This document shows positions 18,732 through 33,700 of a stretch of DNA of 64,000 nucleotides, piece after piece. The DNA is from Rhea pennata (taxonomy: Eukaryota; Chordata; Aves; Rheiformes; Rheidae). Within the stretch, counting starts at the first letter, position 1; each line of letters opens with the position of its first letter. The position numbers and the translations under genes are program-made. The stretch is from assembly GCF_028389875.1 (NCBI RefSeq), contig NC_084671.1, positions 2,240,501 through 2,304,500 of the forward strand, written 5' to 3'. The notes under the pieces are model-generated. The model saw only the letters and a list, made by a program, of their open reading frames with translations, had not been told where the DNA came from and did no database searches.

Positions 18732-21700
18732 GTGCATTTGCAGTAATTTACTGGCAGTTGCAGTTGTTTACAAATCAGGCTCTTTCATACTGTGCTACAA
18801 AACTAAAGTGTTTGAATGCCATGTGTAGTCAATTCTAGTTTGGGTTTTAATAGCAGATTTAGCTCTTAATCTTGGAAAATGTGGCAATATTTTTTACTTA
18901 CATTTTTTTTAACAAAAAAAACCCTCAAACATGGTGTAACAGCAGCTCCAAAGATAACTTCTTTATTAAAAGCATCCCAAATAACCATTTCTTTCTCTCC
19001 CTTTTAAATAATGAACTTGGAATCTCTTCTTGGAAGTATAGTAGTTCATATGTTAACATCAGTATGAAAGGTAATTTCATTCAATGAGTCAAACTATTTT
19101 GTCGTTTTTTTTCTGTTGTAAGAAACAAAGTAGGGCTTTCAAGACAAGAAGGTAGACTTTCTTAACTGGAAAATTTAAGATGGTTTTATAGTAGTTCTAC
19201 AAATTTGCCATAAAGGCTAGTTTTTACCATCATTCTTGCTGTTTTTTATGTTTACAGAATACAGTAGTCAGCTGGTTGTGGGAAACACAGGTCACGTGGC
19301 TATATTTACCATTTTTTTTCTTGACCTAACACCATCTTTCCTTCATCAGAGTGGCATCCTTCATCACCTGATCTTTTTAAATATCCTGGTTATGTCTCAG
19401 TCTGGCTTGAGGTGACCCTGGATTCAAACTGAACAGGTGGTGAACTATTTAGTAATAGGTGGAGCTGGAAAATATTCAGCATGTCTAGTTGCGCTGGAAG
19501 ACATACTAGAAATTGCTCCTGTCTTTAGTTGGTAGAAGAGAGAAGTCAGTGAGGGGCAAGTTGGCTAGTTCGGGGGTGGGGAGACTGTTTGTTTTTTTTT
19601 TTTTTTTTGTTTTTTTTTTTTTTGTTTTGTTTTTTTTTGTTTTTTTTTTTTTTTGTTTTTTTTCCTCCCTCTTTCTTCTGTTCCTGCTTAGCATCTACAT
19701 ACAGCCCTTAGGGGACACAGTGAGATGACATGGTCTTCGATGCCAACAATATGCTGATGACATGCAGCTTTATGAATCTCTTTAGCCCAGTGCAGGCATG
19801 GCTATCTCACAGATAAAAACAGAGCTTGAAGGGAGATTAGAGTCTGGATGAAGACCAGTTGACTTAAATTGAATCCAGAAAAGACCAAAGTGTCTGCTTT
19901 TAGGATCTGCCTGGCACTCCTGTTTTGCCCTTAGCTTAGATCATTTGCTACTGGTGGTTAAGTCAGTATTACACATTGGGGTCATACTGGATCTCTCTCT
20001 ACCTTTAAGAATCAAAAGGAAAAGAGAAAATCTCTAAGAGTACTTCTCTTCATCTTCATTTAACAGGAACATTGCATTCCTCTTTCAGGTGGAGAACTGG
20101 TCTTTAGTGGTTAACCTGTTATTCCTTTGCAGTCTGGACTGCTGCAGCACTACTTGCATAAGATACAGCACCTTTTCTCTAATGCTAGTTAAACACATAA
20201 CACATTGACTAGACTCTGAATTACAGAAATGCTTCTATCTGGTGTTATATTTTAATACTGCTCAAACCACAAACCCCCAAAATACAGGCATTTGTATAAG
20301 GGCTGTTACTGAGTTAGCTGTGAGGGAGCTAAAGCTAGAATCTTAAGAAACATTAAGACTTGGAAGGTGTCCCTTCCTCCAGTTTTGGGATGAGTTGGTT
20401 TAATTTATGTATTTAGTATGTATTATTTCACCTTTCTCCTGTGTGTATAAGAATTTATTCTTTGAATAAAAGAAATGAGGGGCGGGGAGGAGGGGAGAAG
20501 ATACAATTCTGACTCTCGGCTGAACTCGGAAGAAAACTTCCAAGCTCACACAGAATAAATTAATACTAATTGTTTGATTACTAATGGCGTGTGCGTATAT
20601 AAACATATACGCACACAGGCATATATAAAAGTCTATGACTTAAGACTGCATCTTATTAAAAATTGAGTTAATAAGTATATATGTTTATATAGACACACAT
20701 ACATAAGATTCGCAAGTGTACTTAATTTAAAATGCATAAAATGTGGAATTGTGTATTTAAAAAAAAACGTACGTAGTATGGCTGAAAATAATTATGTAGA
20801 AAGGCTATGTGGAAGCTAACATTTCATGAATTTAATTTTTAGTTCTGCAATTGTAGTCCTTTATACTGAAAAGAGATCTATACAGTGTATTTCCACGTTA
20901 ATCCTGATAAGAATGTAGGTCTAAATGTTTCTCTTAGCTTAGATATGGCAAAGAGGCAGTGAGTTCCCATAAGCTGGTTATGGGACTAAGAACTATCAAG
21001 AGCTGGGTTGTGTTCCTGGATTTGCCCTTGAAGTATTGTATGATTTGGGGCAAATAAGTAATTTCTTTCTCCTTTTGCCCCTTTTCTGCCTTGGAATACA
21101 TATATTCTGTAATATATGCGCTTTAAGACAGGCATTACTCACATGTATGTGAATTACTTAGTACAGTGTAATAGTGTTATCTGTTTAGACTTACTGAACT
21201 TGTAATACAAATAATACGTTTTTGATTTTTTTTAACATCTTTTTCAAGAGCAAAGCTTTTTCTTTAGAAGCAGTAGCATAGTAACAGCATCATCTTGTTT
21301 TAGACGCAGACATAGATCAAGCAGTAGTTCTTCATATGGTTCTAGAAGAAAACGCAGTCGTAGCCGATCAAGGGGCAGAGGAAAATCCTACAGGTCTCAA
21401 AGATCAAGATCAAAGAGTAGAACAAGAAGGTAAGGCTTTTTTTTTTTTTTTTTTTTTTTCCCCCTCTAGGGAAAGGAAATAAAAATATTAATTCTACCTC
21501 AAAAACATTTAAAATCTCATATACTTGGAGTCTGGAATATGCTAGAATGAATGATTACAAGTTATCTATCTAACCTATACGTGTTCTTTTGAAGCTTTTC
21601 ATAATTCATGAAATCTCTGTGCTACGCTCTTGATATGCTTTTGACATACTATATTTTTAAATTGGTGGAACAATTACATTTGAAGGAAAGTTATGTTTTG

Positions 21701-24700
21701 CATTTGTTCTCATGCAAAAAATTGGTAAAGTTGTCCTAGTCTGGTTTAACTGTAATCATCTGAAAATTTCTTATTGATTTCTGTGACATCAATGCGTAGT
21801 ATTGGCTCACAGATGATAAGACTTCACTGTTACTTACTAATTTCTTTTCAAGAGAAATATAAATAAGTGTTTATAGTTGCACAGATTTTAGCTAATATTT
21901 ATTGGCATCTCTGGTGTTGAAAACTGAATTTTGATAAATCAGATTATTACAAATCATTTCAATAATAAACAGAATTTAAATATTTAAATCCTATTCAGAT
22001 TTTAATACTAAAATCTATTTCATATTCTTGTGATTAAAAGCACCTCAACTATTTGTGGCATTCTGTTTTTTAAAAAAAGTTCATTTAAAGTTTATCTGTG
22101 AATATCAGAATTAATACTATAATTTTTTTATGGAAGTCTATTATTGAGTGATAAATATCAGGCAGACTGAAGCTTTTTTAATATCTGTTTACAGCTCTTC
22201 AGCTGGGTAATTTTTGTATCTGTATTAACGATTTACTAAAACCATGTTATCTTCCTATACCAAATCAGTAGAATTTTTGCCTCTAAATGTTGTGGAAAGA
22301 CATGAGCATTTCACTTTTTGCTGTTTGTATTCTCTTGTGACTTATTCACAGCTGTTCATTATAATAGTTGCCTGGACACTTATTCTTGCAGTGCCTTTGT
22401 AGTGGCAATTTGGTTATTCAAACAGTCTGATCTCAAACCATCTGAGCCATAGACTCCTTGTAAGCAACTGAGCTGTGTGTAGAAATATTCCTGTAAATAT
22501 CCATTTTTTTTAACAAAATCATATTTAAAACAATGAAATGTCAAAGGAAATAAAGTGAAAATGAAGACATTTTTCCCGTATGTCAGATACTGAGCATTAG
22601 GATATAAGATAACCTATTCTAAAGATCTTGGTGGTATTGTGATAAATATAAATGGCAGGTCTTGTTATACATAGTTTAATGTATTATTGGTCATATTTTC
22701 CAAAGTGTTTATTGATTTTAATTGCCATTGTAATATATGGAAATTATATACCTAAAAATTTATCTTGACAGTAGTTTATTTCATTTTATGCTATGAAGTA
22801 TTATTTATAAAATACACTGGCTTTTCAGTACTCTAGCTATGAAGGTATAGCTGCAGGTTGCTTTATATTACTATTCACAGACACGGTTCTTTAGGGAAAA
22901 TATTTGTAAATAACATATTTTTTTAAAAAAAGGTCTTTTGGCATGTTGAAAGCATAAAACTAAAACCATCAGGTCACATTGACTGCTTTATTGTAATTTT
23001 CAAGCTTGCTCTCCACTGCGATGTTATGCTGTGATGAAGCCATGGATTAATCTTGTTTCTGGGGAGGAGTTAGATCAGTTGCAGAAAGCTGCTACTAGAG
23101 GCCTGCATTTTCCATTTTTATTAGTATAAAGGCAGTTGCAACAATGCTAAATAGTTCCTTTCTTTGCTATCTCAATCTGTCTTGTGCACTTGATCAGAAG
23201 TGTGGGACAGCTTTCCTAAGAGGAATATCAAGTATGTTACTCTTCAGGCAAGAAAAGAGCTTGTTGGGGAAAGAGAAGGAATATGAAGCAGGAGTATAAA
23301 TAATGAATGGCATGAAAAGATGATTAGGGAATGATCAGACTCTTCAGTGTAAGACATATGGATGCATCAAGTGGAGTTTGCTGGTGACAGATCCTAGTCA
23401 AATTGAAGGATACAGTTTCCTGCATATCATGTAATGAAGCTGTGGAACTCCTTGCTGCTGGTGGCTGTTCATACTGAATGTTTAAATGAATTCAAAAGAA
23501 GTCAGGAAAGAAGAATCCATCCAGAGCTATTAAATGTGAAGAGAGCATATTTGCCTTAGGAAATTTTTAACTTTCTGGAAGCTGGAGGGAGTATTTTTGC
23601 TTGTCCTGTTCTTGTCCATTTCTGTAAGCTTATCCTGTTGGCTGCTGTCAAAGGCCAGATGTTGGGCTAGATGGACCTTTGGTCTGACCTAGTGCAAGCA
23701 TGCTACTGTTTATGAAATCAAATAACTTAAGTATTTGTCATTATGGAATTTTCATAGGAATTTGGCATCTGTAATTCATTAATTCTTACTTGGAAGAATC
23801 CACTTGGAGTGGATCAGTGCATCTTTCATATATGATTTGTAAAGGTAAGTACTGGAGAAAACACCTAAGTATACAGTGTGTAGTTTCGCTTTGAAATAGT
23901 GTAAGGAACCTGCCTGGCAGTTTCTCGAAGGTGTGGAAGTCTAGCTGCTGAGCAGCTGTCCTTTGTGGCTCTTAGTTCAGGAAGTTAGCTGATGCTGTTT
24001 GGACACAGTTTCTGATGTTTGAAAACAGAATGAATGAAACTATGGACTTGCATCTAGGAAAATGTAGCAGATTTTGAGACCTTCGGAGAAGAGACTTGGA
24101 AGAGCAAAAGAAGAGAATAATACAAACCGAAAAATGTGTAAATAGACTTACTTTTATAATTCAAAATGATAAGGTGAGCAGGTGCTATTCTAAAGGGAAT
24201 CTAGGGAAAAGTATTCCTAAGTAAAACAATAATTAACCATTTGCTAAACTTGACAATTTGCTAAACAGGAGATATAAAAAAAGTTAAATTATGCGAACTT
24301 AAGCAGAACCTAAGCAGAGACTCCTGACTCAAACTGACCTATTGCTATTTATTACATTTAAAATAATTTCTTTTCCATCTTTGATCCTTATTTTTGAGGA
24401 AGGGAAGAGATTTGTGGGAGAAGCACATTAAACCTTGGCTTCTTTGGGTGAACTGATTATCAGGGATGGCCAAAGACTGTTCCAGTAGAGTCCCCACTTT
24501 GTAATCTGTTGTGGTGTTGTTTAACCACATTGAGGCCTGAAGTTAAGTAATTAAACAGAGGATGGAAATGTTATGCATGTTACCTCTTACTTACCCTTTA
24601 AAATGTGTTTCTTCTGGAGGGTTCTGTTGGTTTATAGAGCTGGATTTTTTTATTATTAATATCATTTTTTGTTTGCTGCTCTGGAACACAAGGATAACAC

Positions 24701-27700
24701 ATCTTTCTCTTTTGTCTTCCATGTTCTCAGATGTACCCACTTAGCCAGGAAATGCATATAATGACTTGATAATTTTATTTTGTTTGGTGTATGCAGTTTT
24801 TCCCGAGTGAAACTATTGTACTTTATTTCTGATTCTTTGGCTGTTCTTGTTGGTATCATTTTCCTGGCTGTTGCTGAGGTGTGATAACATCATGAAATCC
24901 AATTAATAGGTATCAGAGGTCTTATCTGAATGTTTACAGAGATACAATTTTCCTTTTCACAGAGAATTTCAGGATCTCAATACATAAATAAGATGTTACA
25001 GCGAGGAAGGGGTCATATTTTGTATTCTTTGAGACTTCTGTATTTAATGTTTTTGAGAGAAGGGTTGTTGGGAGAACCAACAAGAAAGACTAGTCTTTAC
25101 TACAGTGAAATTGGACTCTAATTATTTGCTTTAATATTTGAAAAATTATGCAAATAGAAATCAATCAAAATTCAGATGGTTTCAGAAGCTGTGGCAATAT
25201 TGGTGGGCATTATCTTGCCTAGATCCAACAACAGGGACTATGCAAAGGCTCCTGGGAGGATTAGCTCCCTGTTAGGTGTCATTCTATACAACTCTCTCCT
25301 GTGGCCACCGATCAGCTGGAAGTTTAATAAAATAAATAAATAAAAAATAATAAAAAAGGCAATTAAAGCTTTGCAGAGTGTGAATTAATTTGTTGTAACT
25401 TTTGCTTCCTGCTAGTTTTATGTACTAAAATGTGACATTTGAACCTGTATTTTCTCTGATTAATGGAGATCTAATATTTTGTGTGTTTTTGGAATGCATG
25501 TGGATCAGGTTACTAAATGTTGGAGTTCTTTTAACCTTTTCCGTAATTTTCTATTGATACTTCATGTAATTTTCTATTAAAGTTGTAAAGTAAAACTAAC
25601 AGCTAATAAAATTATCGGAAGTAACTCGAGCAGCCAACTCACATTAGTGTAGTGAGGAATGTGTTACCCACTAAAGTATTCTTGTTGATCTCCTGCTTCT
25701 GAATTGATAGTGGCAGGGAATAAAATCTACTGAATACCAAAAAGCCAACAATATGAGATACAGCAATAAAATGAAGATCTTCTCTACACTACCTATTTGT
25801 AGTATTACTTTTTAATCTTCAAAGAACCACCTTTAGGACTTCAACAACTGTGGTTTTCCAGTGAGAATGGAGTTTGCACTAAACAACTAGTGTCATACTG
25901 GAAGTTAAGATCCATTGCATGGTGTCTTTAAATCACTAGATTTGTTTTTGAAATAAGTCATGCAGATGTTAAGTTCCGTTTCTCATAATATCTTTTCTCC
26001 CTGCAATTCCCCATCAAAGAAAGACTGTTTGTCTTGGAAGGTAATGAATATATTGGTAAAAATATTTATGGTTAGAAAGTAATTTTCTGATAACTTCTCC
26101 AACACAGGTATCTTATGTGAATGAATCTTTTGTAGAGCTTTATGTGAAATAATTCAAACTTTTCAGATTAAAAACTGATATTTGTCTCTTAATGATTTTA
26201 AAAATATTTTGAGTTGCTATCGTATTTTTGTAAGCTAAATCTAATTTTTTGTATTTTGTACTGGAAGATAAAATGTGTGCATATTGCAATTATTTTATTT
26301 TAGATGCATTTTAGGAGTCAAAAAGTGGAGCTTTCTAGTAATGCTATAAATTTAAAGCTGTCCTACAGCAAGATAGTACAATGCAAATATGACTTAATAA
26401 GATCACAAACTGAATTTCAGCAAAACAACCAAGATTTACATTAAATTAGGATTTTTAAAACCGATTTAGTTTGTTTTACTGAGCATTTGCTTAATAACAT
26501 TTTGCCTTCTTGCAATCTTTTTAAAGACAATAATTTGTCTGTGAAATGCAGGCACATCCTCAGTAGAAAAATTGAAAGCAACAGCTCACTTTCTGAAACC
26601 ACACATACAGTGATATAAAGAAATATTTCAGCTCTACAAAATTTAATAAATCATCCCATTTCCTAATTTGATCATATTAGATGCTGATGTGGAAGAAGCA
26701 TTTCAAATACCGTCTCATTAATATACATCAGTCTGGGGAATAGAATGGAATACTTATGCAGAGATGTCACAGTTACTGTTTCTTAGTTTACTAAGTGGAA
26801 CAGGTTGATGTGATACTGGGTGCTATTTGTCAATGTCTTGCTAAAATGGTTTGGGTCGAGTTATGGAGTCCAGAAAGACGGCGGCTGATAAATCAAAAGT
26901 GGATTGAGTGGACAGGAGGCAGTGATTGATACTGTGACAGGATATGAAGAAAGGAATCTTGATACAAGCATGCATGATATTGAATATGAGAAGGAAAATG
27001 GCCCTGGAGTATGGATATTATTCAAGGAAATGAGAATAATAATATCATCTTGAAATTATTGCTGGGCGAAGATTAGGATAGTTCGTATTAGAAATATTAT
27101 GCTTCTCTAGAATGGAAAAACTCAAATTTCATATAATTTGTACATGGATAGTCTTAATATTTTTAGAATTTTCACTACAATAGTCCTGCAAGTTAATTGT
27201 ATGTGAAAATAGGTATTTTACATAGGAACTTGTAAGTCTAATTCTTTTAATTAGTGTAGCTTTAAATAATGTTAACCAAAAGAGGTTGAACTTTACTGCT
27301 TGATTTCATACAATCCTATGACTGTAGAGTATTTCGCTATAATTGCATTTAAATATGTGAGTTTGTTTTTATTGTCTGCCAAGTGCTTTTGACTTCTCCT
27401 GCTATGCTAAATTGAAAACTGCTGTCTTGAAGTATCTTTGACAGTTCAACCTGAAGACTGACAAAATAACAGCTACTGTAGCTCTACATATCTGAGAAGA
27501 GAAAATATAGTCCATAAAGTAATCTTGTTTGTGAATTTGATAGCTTTAAACTATCAGCGAAAGAAGTGTTTGGTCAGGGTTTTGGAGTGGGGAGGATTTA
27601 GTTGCATCTTATTTCTTAAACTTTTTTTTTTTTTTTTTTTAACTCTAATTGATTTAATATTGAAATGAGTACATCTTACTGCAATCCATTGGCAGGGTGA

Positions 27701-30700
27701 CCTACTTATGGATGGCTTTGGAATAGGCTTGTCTGTTGGTATGAAAAAGCAGAGTGTAGATTTCAGTAGCCATTATCCTCAGTGTAAACTAGAATTAATT
27801 TATGTTCAGCCCTCACAATTCAGAATTCTTCAGTTTTATTATTTATAGTTTATACTATTTAAAGATAGGGTCTTTGAGTCATGCAGAAAAGTGCATCAAT
27901 AAAAAGGGTCAAGAAATGAAAAATACTGATTTCTTTATAATAGTACTATGTTGGTATACTCATCTATTGAATAGTTAGGTTCACAAATTTAGTGATCTCT
28001 GAAGCTAAGCTAATTGGCATTGCCTGATTTATGACACACAGTGATGATAGAATTGCAACAATTCCCCCCTCTTTTTAGGTGCGTTTTCCACACTGCTGCT
28101 TTGAACTCAAACATAATGCTAGACAATACTTACCTTGGAGTTAGAGGTTCTTGCCGTTGGGTTTGATCTGTGCTCAAAAGGTCATAGCTTCTTTCAAACA
28201 ATTATTCATGGCTGGTGCAAGCTGTAAATCTGCTATGCACAAGTTGCTCACCCTATGTTCCTTACAGCATGCCACTATTTTAGGCTTTCAGTTTTTAGTA
28301 CTGGCAAGAGTTGGTTATCTTTTGCGTGAAGTTACTTTGAGAATTTTCTTTTTTAATATTTTATTTAAAATGCAGACCATTAATTGTTGTGATATGCTAT
28401 TAGCAATCATCTTTTTTTAGCCTTGATTGTAGACCTGGTTGCTAACACATTTTTGCAATGTTGTTTTGATTTCTGTTGTTTCACTTTTCTGCTGTCCAGT
28501 GATGCTTTTAGTCACTTTAAGTGTATCTGTAGTAAGGAAGGAGAAATGGAGAGAGTAATAAAGTAGCAATGGAGAAAGGAATAAAGGTGTAAAGTAGATT
28601 GGGAGTTGAAAAAGTTGCACAAATAGCGATACCTTCATTCTTAACTCTGACCATGAATGTCTGCTCTGTTATGTTTTTTGTGTATGCCCCTTGGCTAATC
28701 AAAAGTTGGTCTATTTTTGAAGTTAATTTTGAAAACATAAATTTCCTTTTTGTGAGAGATTTTTTTTGGCATTAGTTCCCATGCAGAACCAAGCTGCCTG
28801 GCTGCCACAAGTGCACCAGGCTTTGGAACGACTGCCATATGGGATGAGAACGGTTGTTGATGGAAGCAGCTGGAAAAAAGGGGTGTTGATTTAAGCTGAT
28901 ATGTAACATCTGTTCTACTCCGATATCATACCTGTAGCATATTATTCATTTAGAAATGCATACTCCATATCCTACAGTTAACACACAAAATTTTGATAAG
29001 AATGTAAAAATACTGGCCTGGTATTTGCCTTTATGACAGGCTGTCGGTCTGAGAGCTGTTCTGCAGTTTGGGAAGATGCAATTCTTTGAGCATCTCAGAG
29101 ATGCACTAATGAGCAAAGTGAGAGTCAAGTGGTTAAATGTGACATGGTAGTGTTGTCAGCTGCTGCAGTGTTTTGCTTGGATAGCATCAGTATACCTCTG
29201 TATATTTGTACAGATTTATTTTGACCCAGTATTTTATTTTATGCAATGTTTTACTGACAAATATTTTAGTAGAGAGTTGCAGTAGCATGGCAACATGTTG
29301 TGTGTAAAACTTCTCAGAGATAATCAACACTTAGTAGGGAAAGCTTTTGCATTTTTGTGGTTTGGAATGGTGAATAGTAAGGGATCTTTCTTTAGTCTCT
29401 CTCCCTGCCCCATGCATTGTACTGTTTTTTTTTTTTTTGGTGTGGTAGTATTAATGTGTAAGTTCTAGCTAAATAAAAGCCCTGGGCTATCAGAGCTTAC
29501 AGAGCTGGATAGAGACGTAATCTCTACTGATCTGTACTAATTTTAATTCAGAACTTATTAGTTGCAAGTTGTTTTCATCTAACTGTTGCTGGTTATCACC
29601 CTCTAAGGGACAGCATTCTGGCAGAGTTTTGCAGAGTTTTGGAGGGGGTAGTCTGCATTATCAACAGCTCTAGGAAAAATTTTCAAGGCACAGTATCAAT
29701 CTGAAAAGAAAGTAAAGGTTTTTAAGTGAGAGAAAGATCAAAAGATTGTGTGTTTTGAGGCAGACGTTGATGCCAACAGCAATGTGTAGTAGAAGAGAGA
29801 ATGACAGATAAAGAGTAGAATTGTGAAGGACCTTGAAAATTAAAGCGAGAGTTTTGTGTGAAAGAATAGGAGGCAAGTTGGTCCTTGAAGTTGCAAGGAC
29901 CTGGAAGACTGATTTATAAGAAAATTGTGGGGAAAAGAAATGGAACATGATGCAGATATGTGAACTAAAGTTGAAGCAGGTTTCACACAAAGAGTAGAGG
30001 TCTTGTGTGAATAAGTGTTAGCATAGGGGATGTTAGCTCTTCTGGGGAAAAGGAAAGACTTAGGGAAGAAGTCAGAGGTTATCTGACTTGGCCATCCTAC
30101 AGGCATCAGAGAAGATAGTATGAGTTATGGGAAGGCAATAGAAGGAAGCAGGTCAGGAACTAGAAAGGCAAGTTTGTGAGTAACTAGTAGTTGTAACAGA
30201 AAATGAGTTGCTGCGAGGGAAGGGAAGGGCTGCCATTACTACTCTTCCTGGACATCCAGTGTAAAAGGCAAGAAATAGGACAAGACAGTTGTGAAAGACT
30301 AGGTTGGGCACAAATTGTCACAGTGTTGATCTATTAAGATGCTTTTTGGACATTATTGTCTTAGGAAGTGGATCTAAGAATTTTCCACAGAGAAGCAGAT
30401 AAAAGTCTTATAGGAACTGAAGCAATGCTATTTAATCAAAATATTTCTTTTGAAATGTTTCATTGCTTCTTTTTCCCTGGTGCTAACTCTGACTTGTTAT
30501 TCTTTTACAGTCTTAGTCTGCTGACTGGCATTTTTTTCTTCTTTTCTTGCTGTACTAGTTGTGCATGCAACTAGTTGTGCAAACCCACATAATTGTAAGA
30601 GATCGGTATAAACATGTACTTGCCTCTTTTCTTAAAGGTGTAGGAAGGAAAGTTTTGAGTCTTTGGTTTTAGTCCATTAAATGTATATTTAATTAAAATA

Positions 30701-33700
30701 TTGGAATGTTTCTTGTATTGTTCTTCCCTGCTCCAAGTCTTTATTTGAAGTTCTAGTGAAATGCATATTACTGTACTTGTTCATGTAGTCTTTATTTATT
30801 TTTTTTTTTTTTTTTGTGGATGGTAACGTCAGACTATATTTCTTCTGGTTTCTTCAACATCTACAATTTTTATTTTGGATCTTTTGATTTGTATTAGAGG
30901 TTACCAACAGTTTAAAAAAAAATAAAAAGCTATTGTAATAGTGGTATTTTTGAAAAAAACATTAAAAATTGGTCTACAGGAATATAGTAGAAAAAATACA
31001 GGAGTGAAGCTGTAGCATTCATAATATCCTAGAGCAGTACTCCACCAATGAGCCCATTACTAAGATCTAATTGACCACTTTGGGAAATTAAACTTCATAA
31101 GGCAACGCCAAGGGCTCTTAAGTTATCAATAAGGCCAGATAGCTGCTAGGGACGGTTGCTTTGATTCCCTTCACTGATACAAAAACAAGAAAGAAAAAGG
31201 CTCTTAAAAAAAAGATGTGAATGCATAACTGCTGTTCATTTAGCCATAGGTACTGAGTCTAATTGCATGAAAAAAACTGTTTTTAAAGCAGTTCAGGTGA
31301 TTATATATCTATATATCTACAGATATATATAGATATAAAAGATATAACCTTGTAATTTTCATTTTTGGATAGGGGTGTGCTTACAGATTGGAGTTTTTTG
31401 GTGAGGGTATGGTTAAGTTTTCTGTTCGAGGAAAAGGTACTGAAAAAGATTAAAAAGAAGAAGAATTTGATTTCCCTTAGTGGAGAATTGGCTCTTTGAT
31501 TTTGATGCATCTACATTTTAAACTGATATTTACTTATTTATTTATTTTTAATTTTAAAACTTCTCTTTCTCAATTACAAAAGCTCTGGCCATGAAATATA
31601 ATCTATCATTTTTGTAACCGAGATAGTATTTCTAGAGGCAGCTACACAAATCAACGTATAGCAGATGTCTTAAAGATTCGTCAGTAATATAATAAAATAC
31701 TCGTGATCCAATATAGTAAATTGCTGCTTTTTGCTGCGTTAGGTAACACTCGGTAATTTCTAGAATGGGATTAACATATGAAGCTCAATTACGTTTTAAA
31801 ATTGTAGAATTTAGTAGAAACATTTTACTGTTTATGTGATTCAATCTTTCATTCTCTCTAATTCTAATAATACGTAACAGAGCCTAGTTTAAAATATTAA
31901 AAACATATAAGTGAAATATATGCATTTCTGCTGAAAGTGTTTTACTGCCTGTTATTTAAAGGACTTATGTGAATGTCAAAAATCTTTACAGAAGTAGCAG
32001 TTACCCTTGTAACAGAGTAAACGTAGCTGTCAGCTTCATATTCCAAAAATTCAACCTGAATTTTTTTGAGTGTAATTATGTCAACCTTGCCGAAGGTGCG
32101 TGTATCAGAGCTGAGATGAACAGCTCCCTATTCATGACAGGTTTAAGGATGGGTTACTGTTTCTTCCACAGATTGCCTGCCACGTTTACTTTAGGTATTA
32201 AGAGTTTGGTTGCCATTGTCTTTCTCAGAAATTTTTGAGCATAACTCTTGTGTTGTTTTATTTTAGTTACGTGAGGGGTAGTTGTAACAAGACTGTTGTT
32301 CCTCTAAACAGCCAGCTTAGATCAGGGGTGGAAGTATGCTGTGCTTCTTTCCAAATTAGAGGTTAAATATCCTGTGAAAAATGTACAAGGCCCTAGAAGA
32401 AATAAGCTATCAGAGAGATAAGATGATGATGGTCAGCAGCACCTTGGAAGGTGGTTTGCAGCGTAGCAGGAGCTGGCAGTAGGGAGCCACTGCCTTTCAT
32501 CGATGCTTTTCTCAAGGTGCTGTGGCCGTTGCTCCCGACTGTGCTGTTTGCCGTTCCCAGCCTGTGTCAGAGATGGCAACTGCTGCTCTTGCAGTAGTGT
32601 TTTGTTTTCATATTAATCAGTACACATGCGTGTATGTGTTAAGGATACTCCAGCGTGCCTTGGATTTTTTGCGTTACTGCCCTTGTCCAAAGATCGGGCT
32701 GTTGCTGTTTTCCCCTGGTCAGAGCCCAAGCACAAGAGAGCAGTGCTCTGCTAGTGAAACGCAGGACAGTAACCTGCCACGTGTAACGTCCTGGGTACTG
32801 TTGCACGCACGCACGCACACACAGACAGCGTATAAATCAACTGTTCTTTAAGATCCGGATAGGCAGCTGCCACTTTTAGTTTAGATTATGACCGAAGTGT
32901 GGCTTGAGGGTGAGCTCCAGGCCGGAGTAAGCTGATTTAGGTTGGGGCTACTGCAGCACTTTCTTGCATGTCTCTTCAACCTTCAGCACATGTTCCTGTC
33001 CTCCGCTTTAAACCTGCACTCTAGCTCCCCAGTCCATGCATCTAGATAGTTCAGTGTGCTGGTTTGTCTAGAAGCTAACCTGGCAAAAAACAGTAATAAG
33101 GTTTTTGTTTAGAGAAGACTACTTTAGCTTTTCCAGTAGATTTTTTTTTTTTCTAAGCAGGAAAGTCAGGATTAAAAAAAGCTAAAGAAGTACTTGTTTA
33201 TAAGTAGAAGAAAGGTAGGACTGCTGCAACCCTGATACTGATTGGCTTTGACTGCTGTAGAGCTGCACTTTGAAATTTAAGTTCATTTTTGTGCAAAGAA
33301 TGAGTGTGTCATTTTCCTGATGCTGTAGGACACTGAAGGCAGAGTGTTTTGATGGAAAGGCACTTCTTTAGACCAAAAGACAAAATAAAATGTTTTGTAG
33401 CAGGTGATTTGTATTAACAAAGCTTTCTGAAACTGCTTTTGAAGTTTGTTTTAATGATTTCATTTTACTATTTTTCTAATTTGCAAATCTGCTTTTATCT
33501 GAGACAGCCCGTCTTTAATCCAGTATTGGGGACCGTCAGAGTGAGGAAGTGACTTTTGGCTGGGAAGAGGACAGAATCAGAAGTGGCAGTACTTTCAGAA
33601 TGGAGTTGATAAGAAAAGTGTCATTTTCTTTCCTATATCTGTTTTTTTTCTCAGTAGGTGTGGCAATGGAGAAGATATGTGTAGTTTTGTAAGAAAAACT

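Larger units (their letters stand above)
18732..21303 (+). other. RSRC1: RSRC1 intron after first coding exon
   Basis: The intron is 2.57 kb with a GTGCAT donor and a TCATCTTGTTTTAG acceptor. It contains a long T/G-rich run (19,588-19,661), an L2-like LINE fossil (19,690-20,190), a hairpin (20,589-20,616) and a MIR-like SINE (20,975-21,105). No other exon is supported. Confidence 0.85.
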
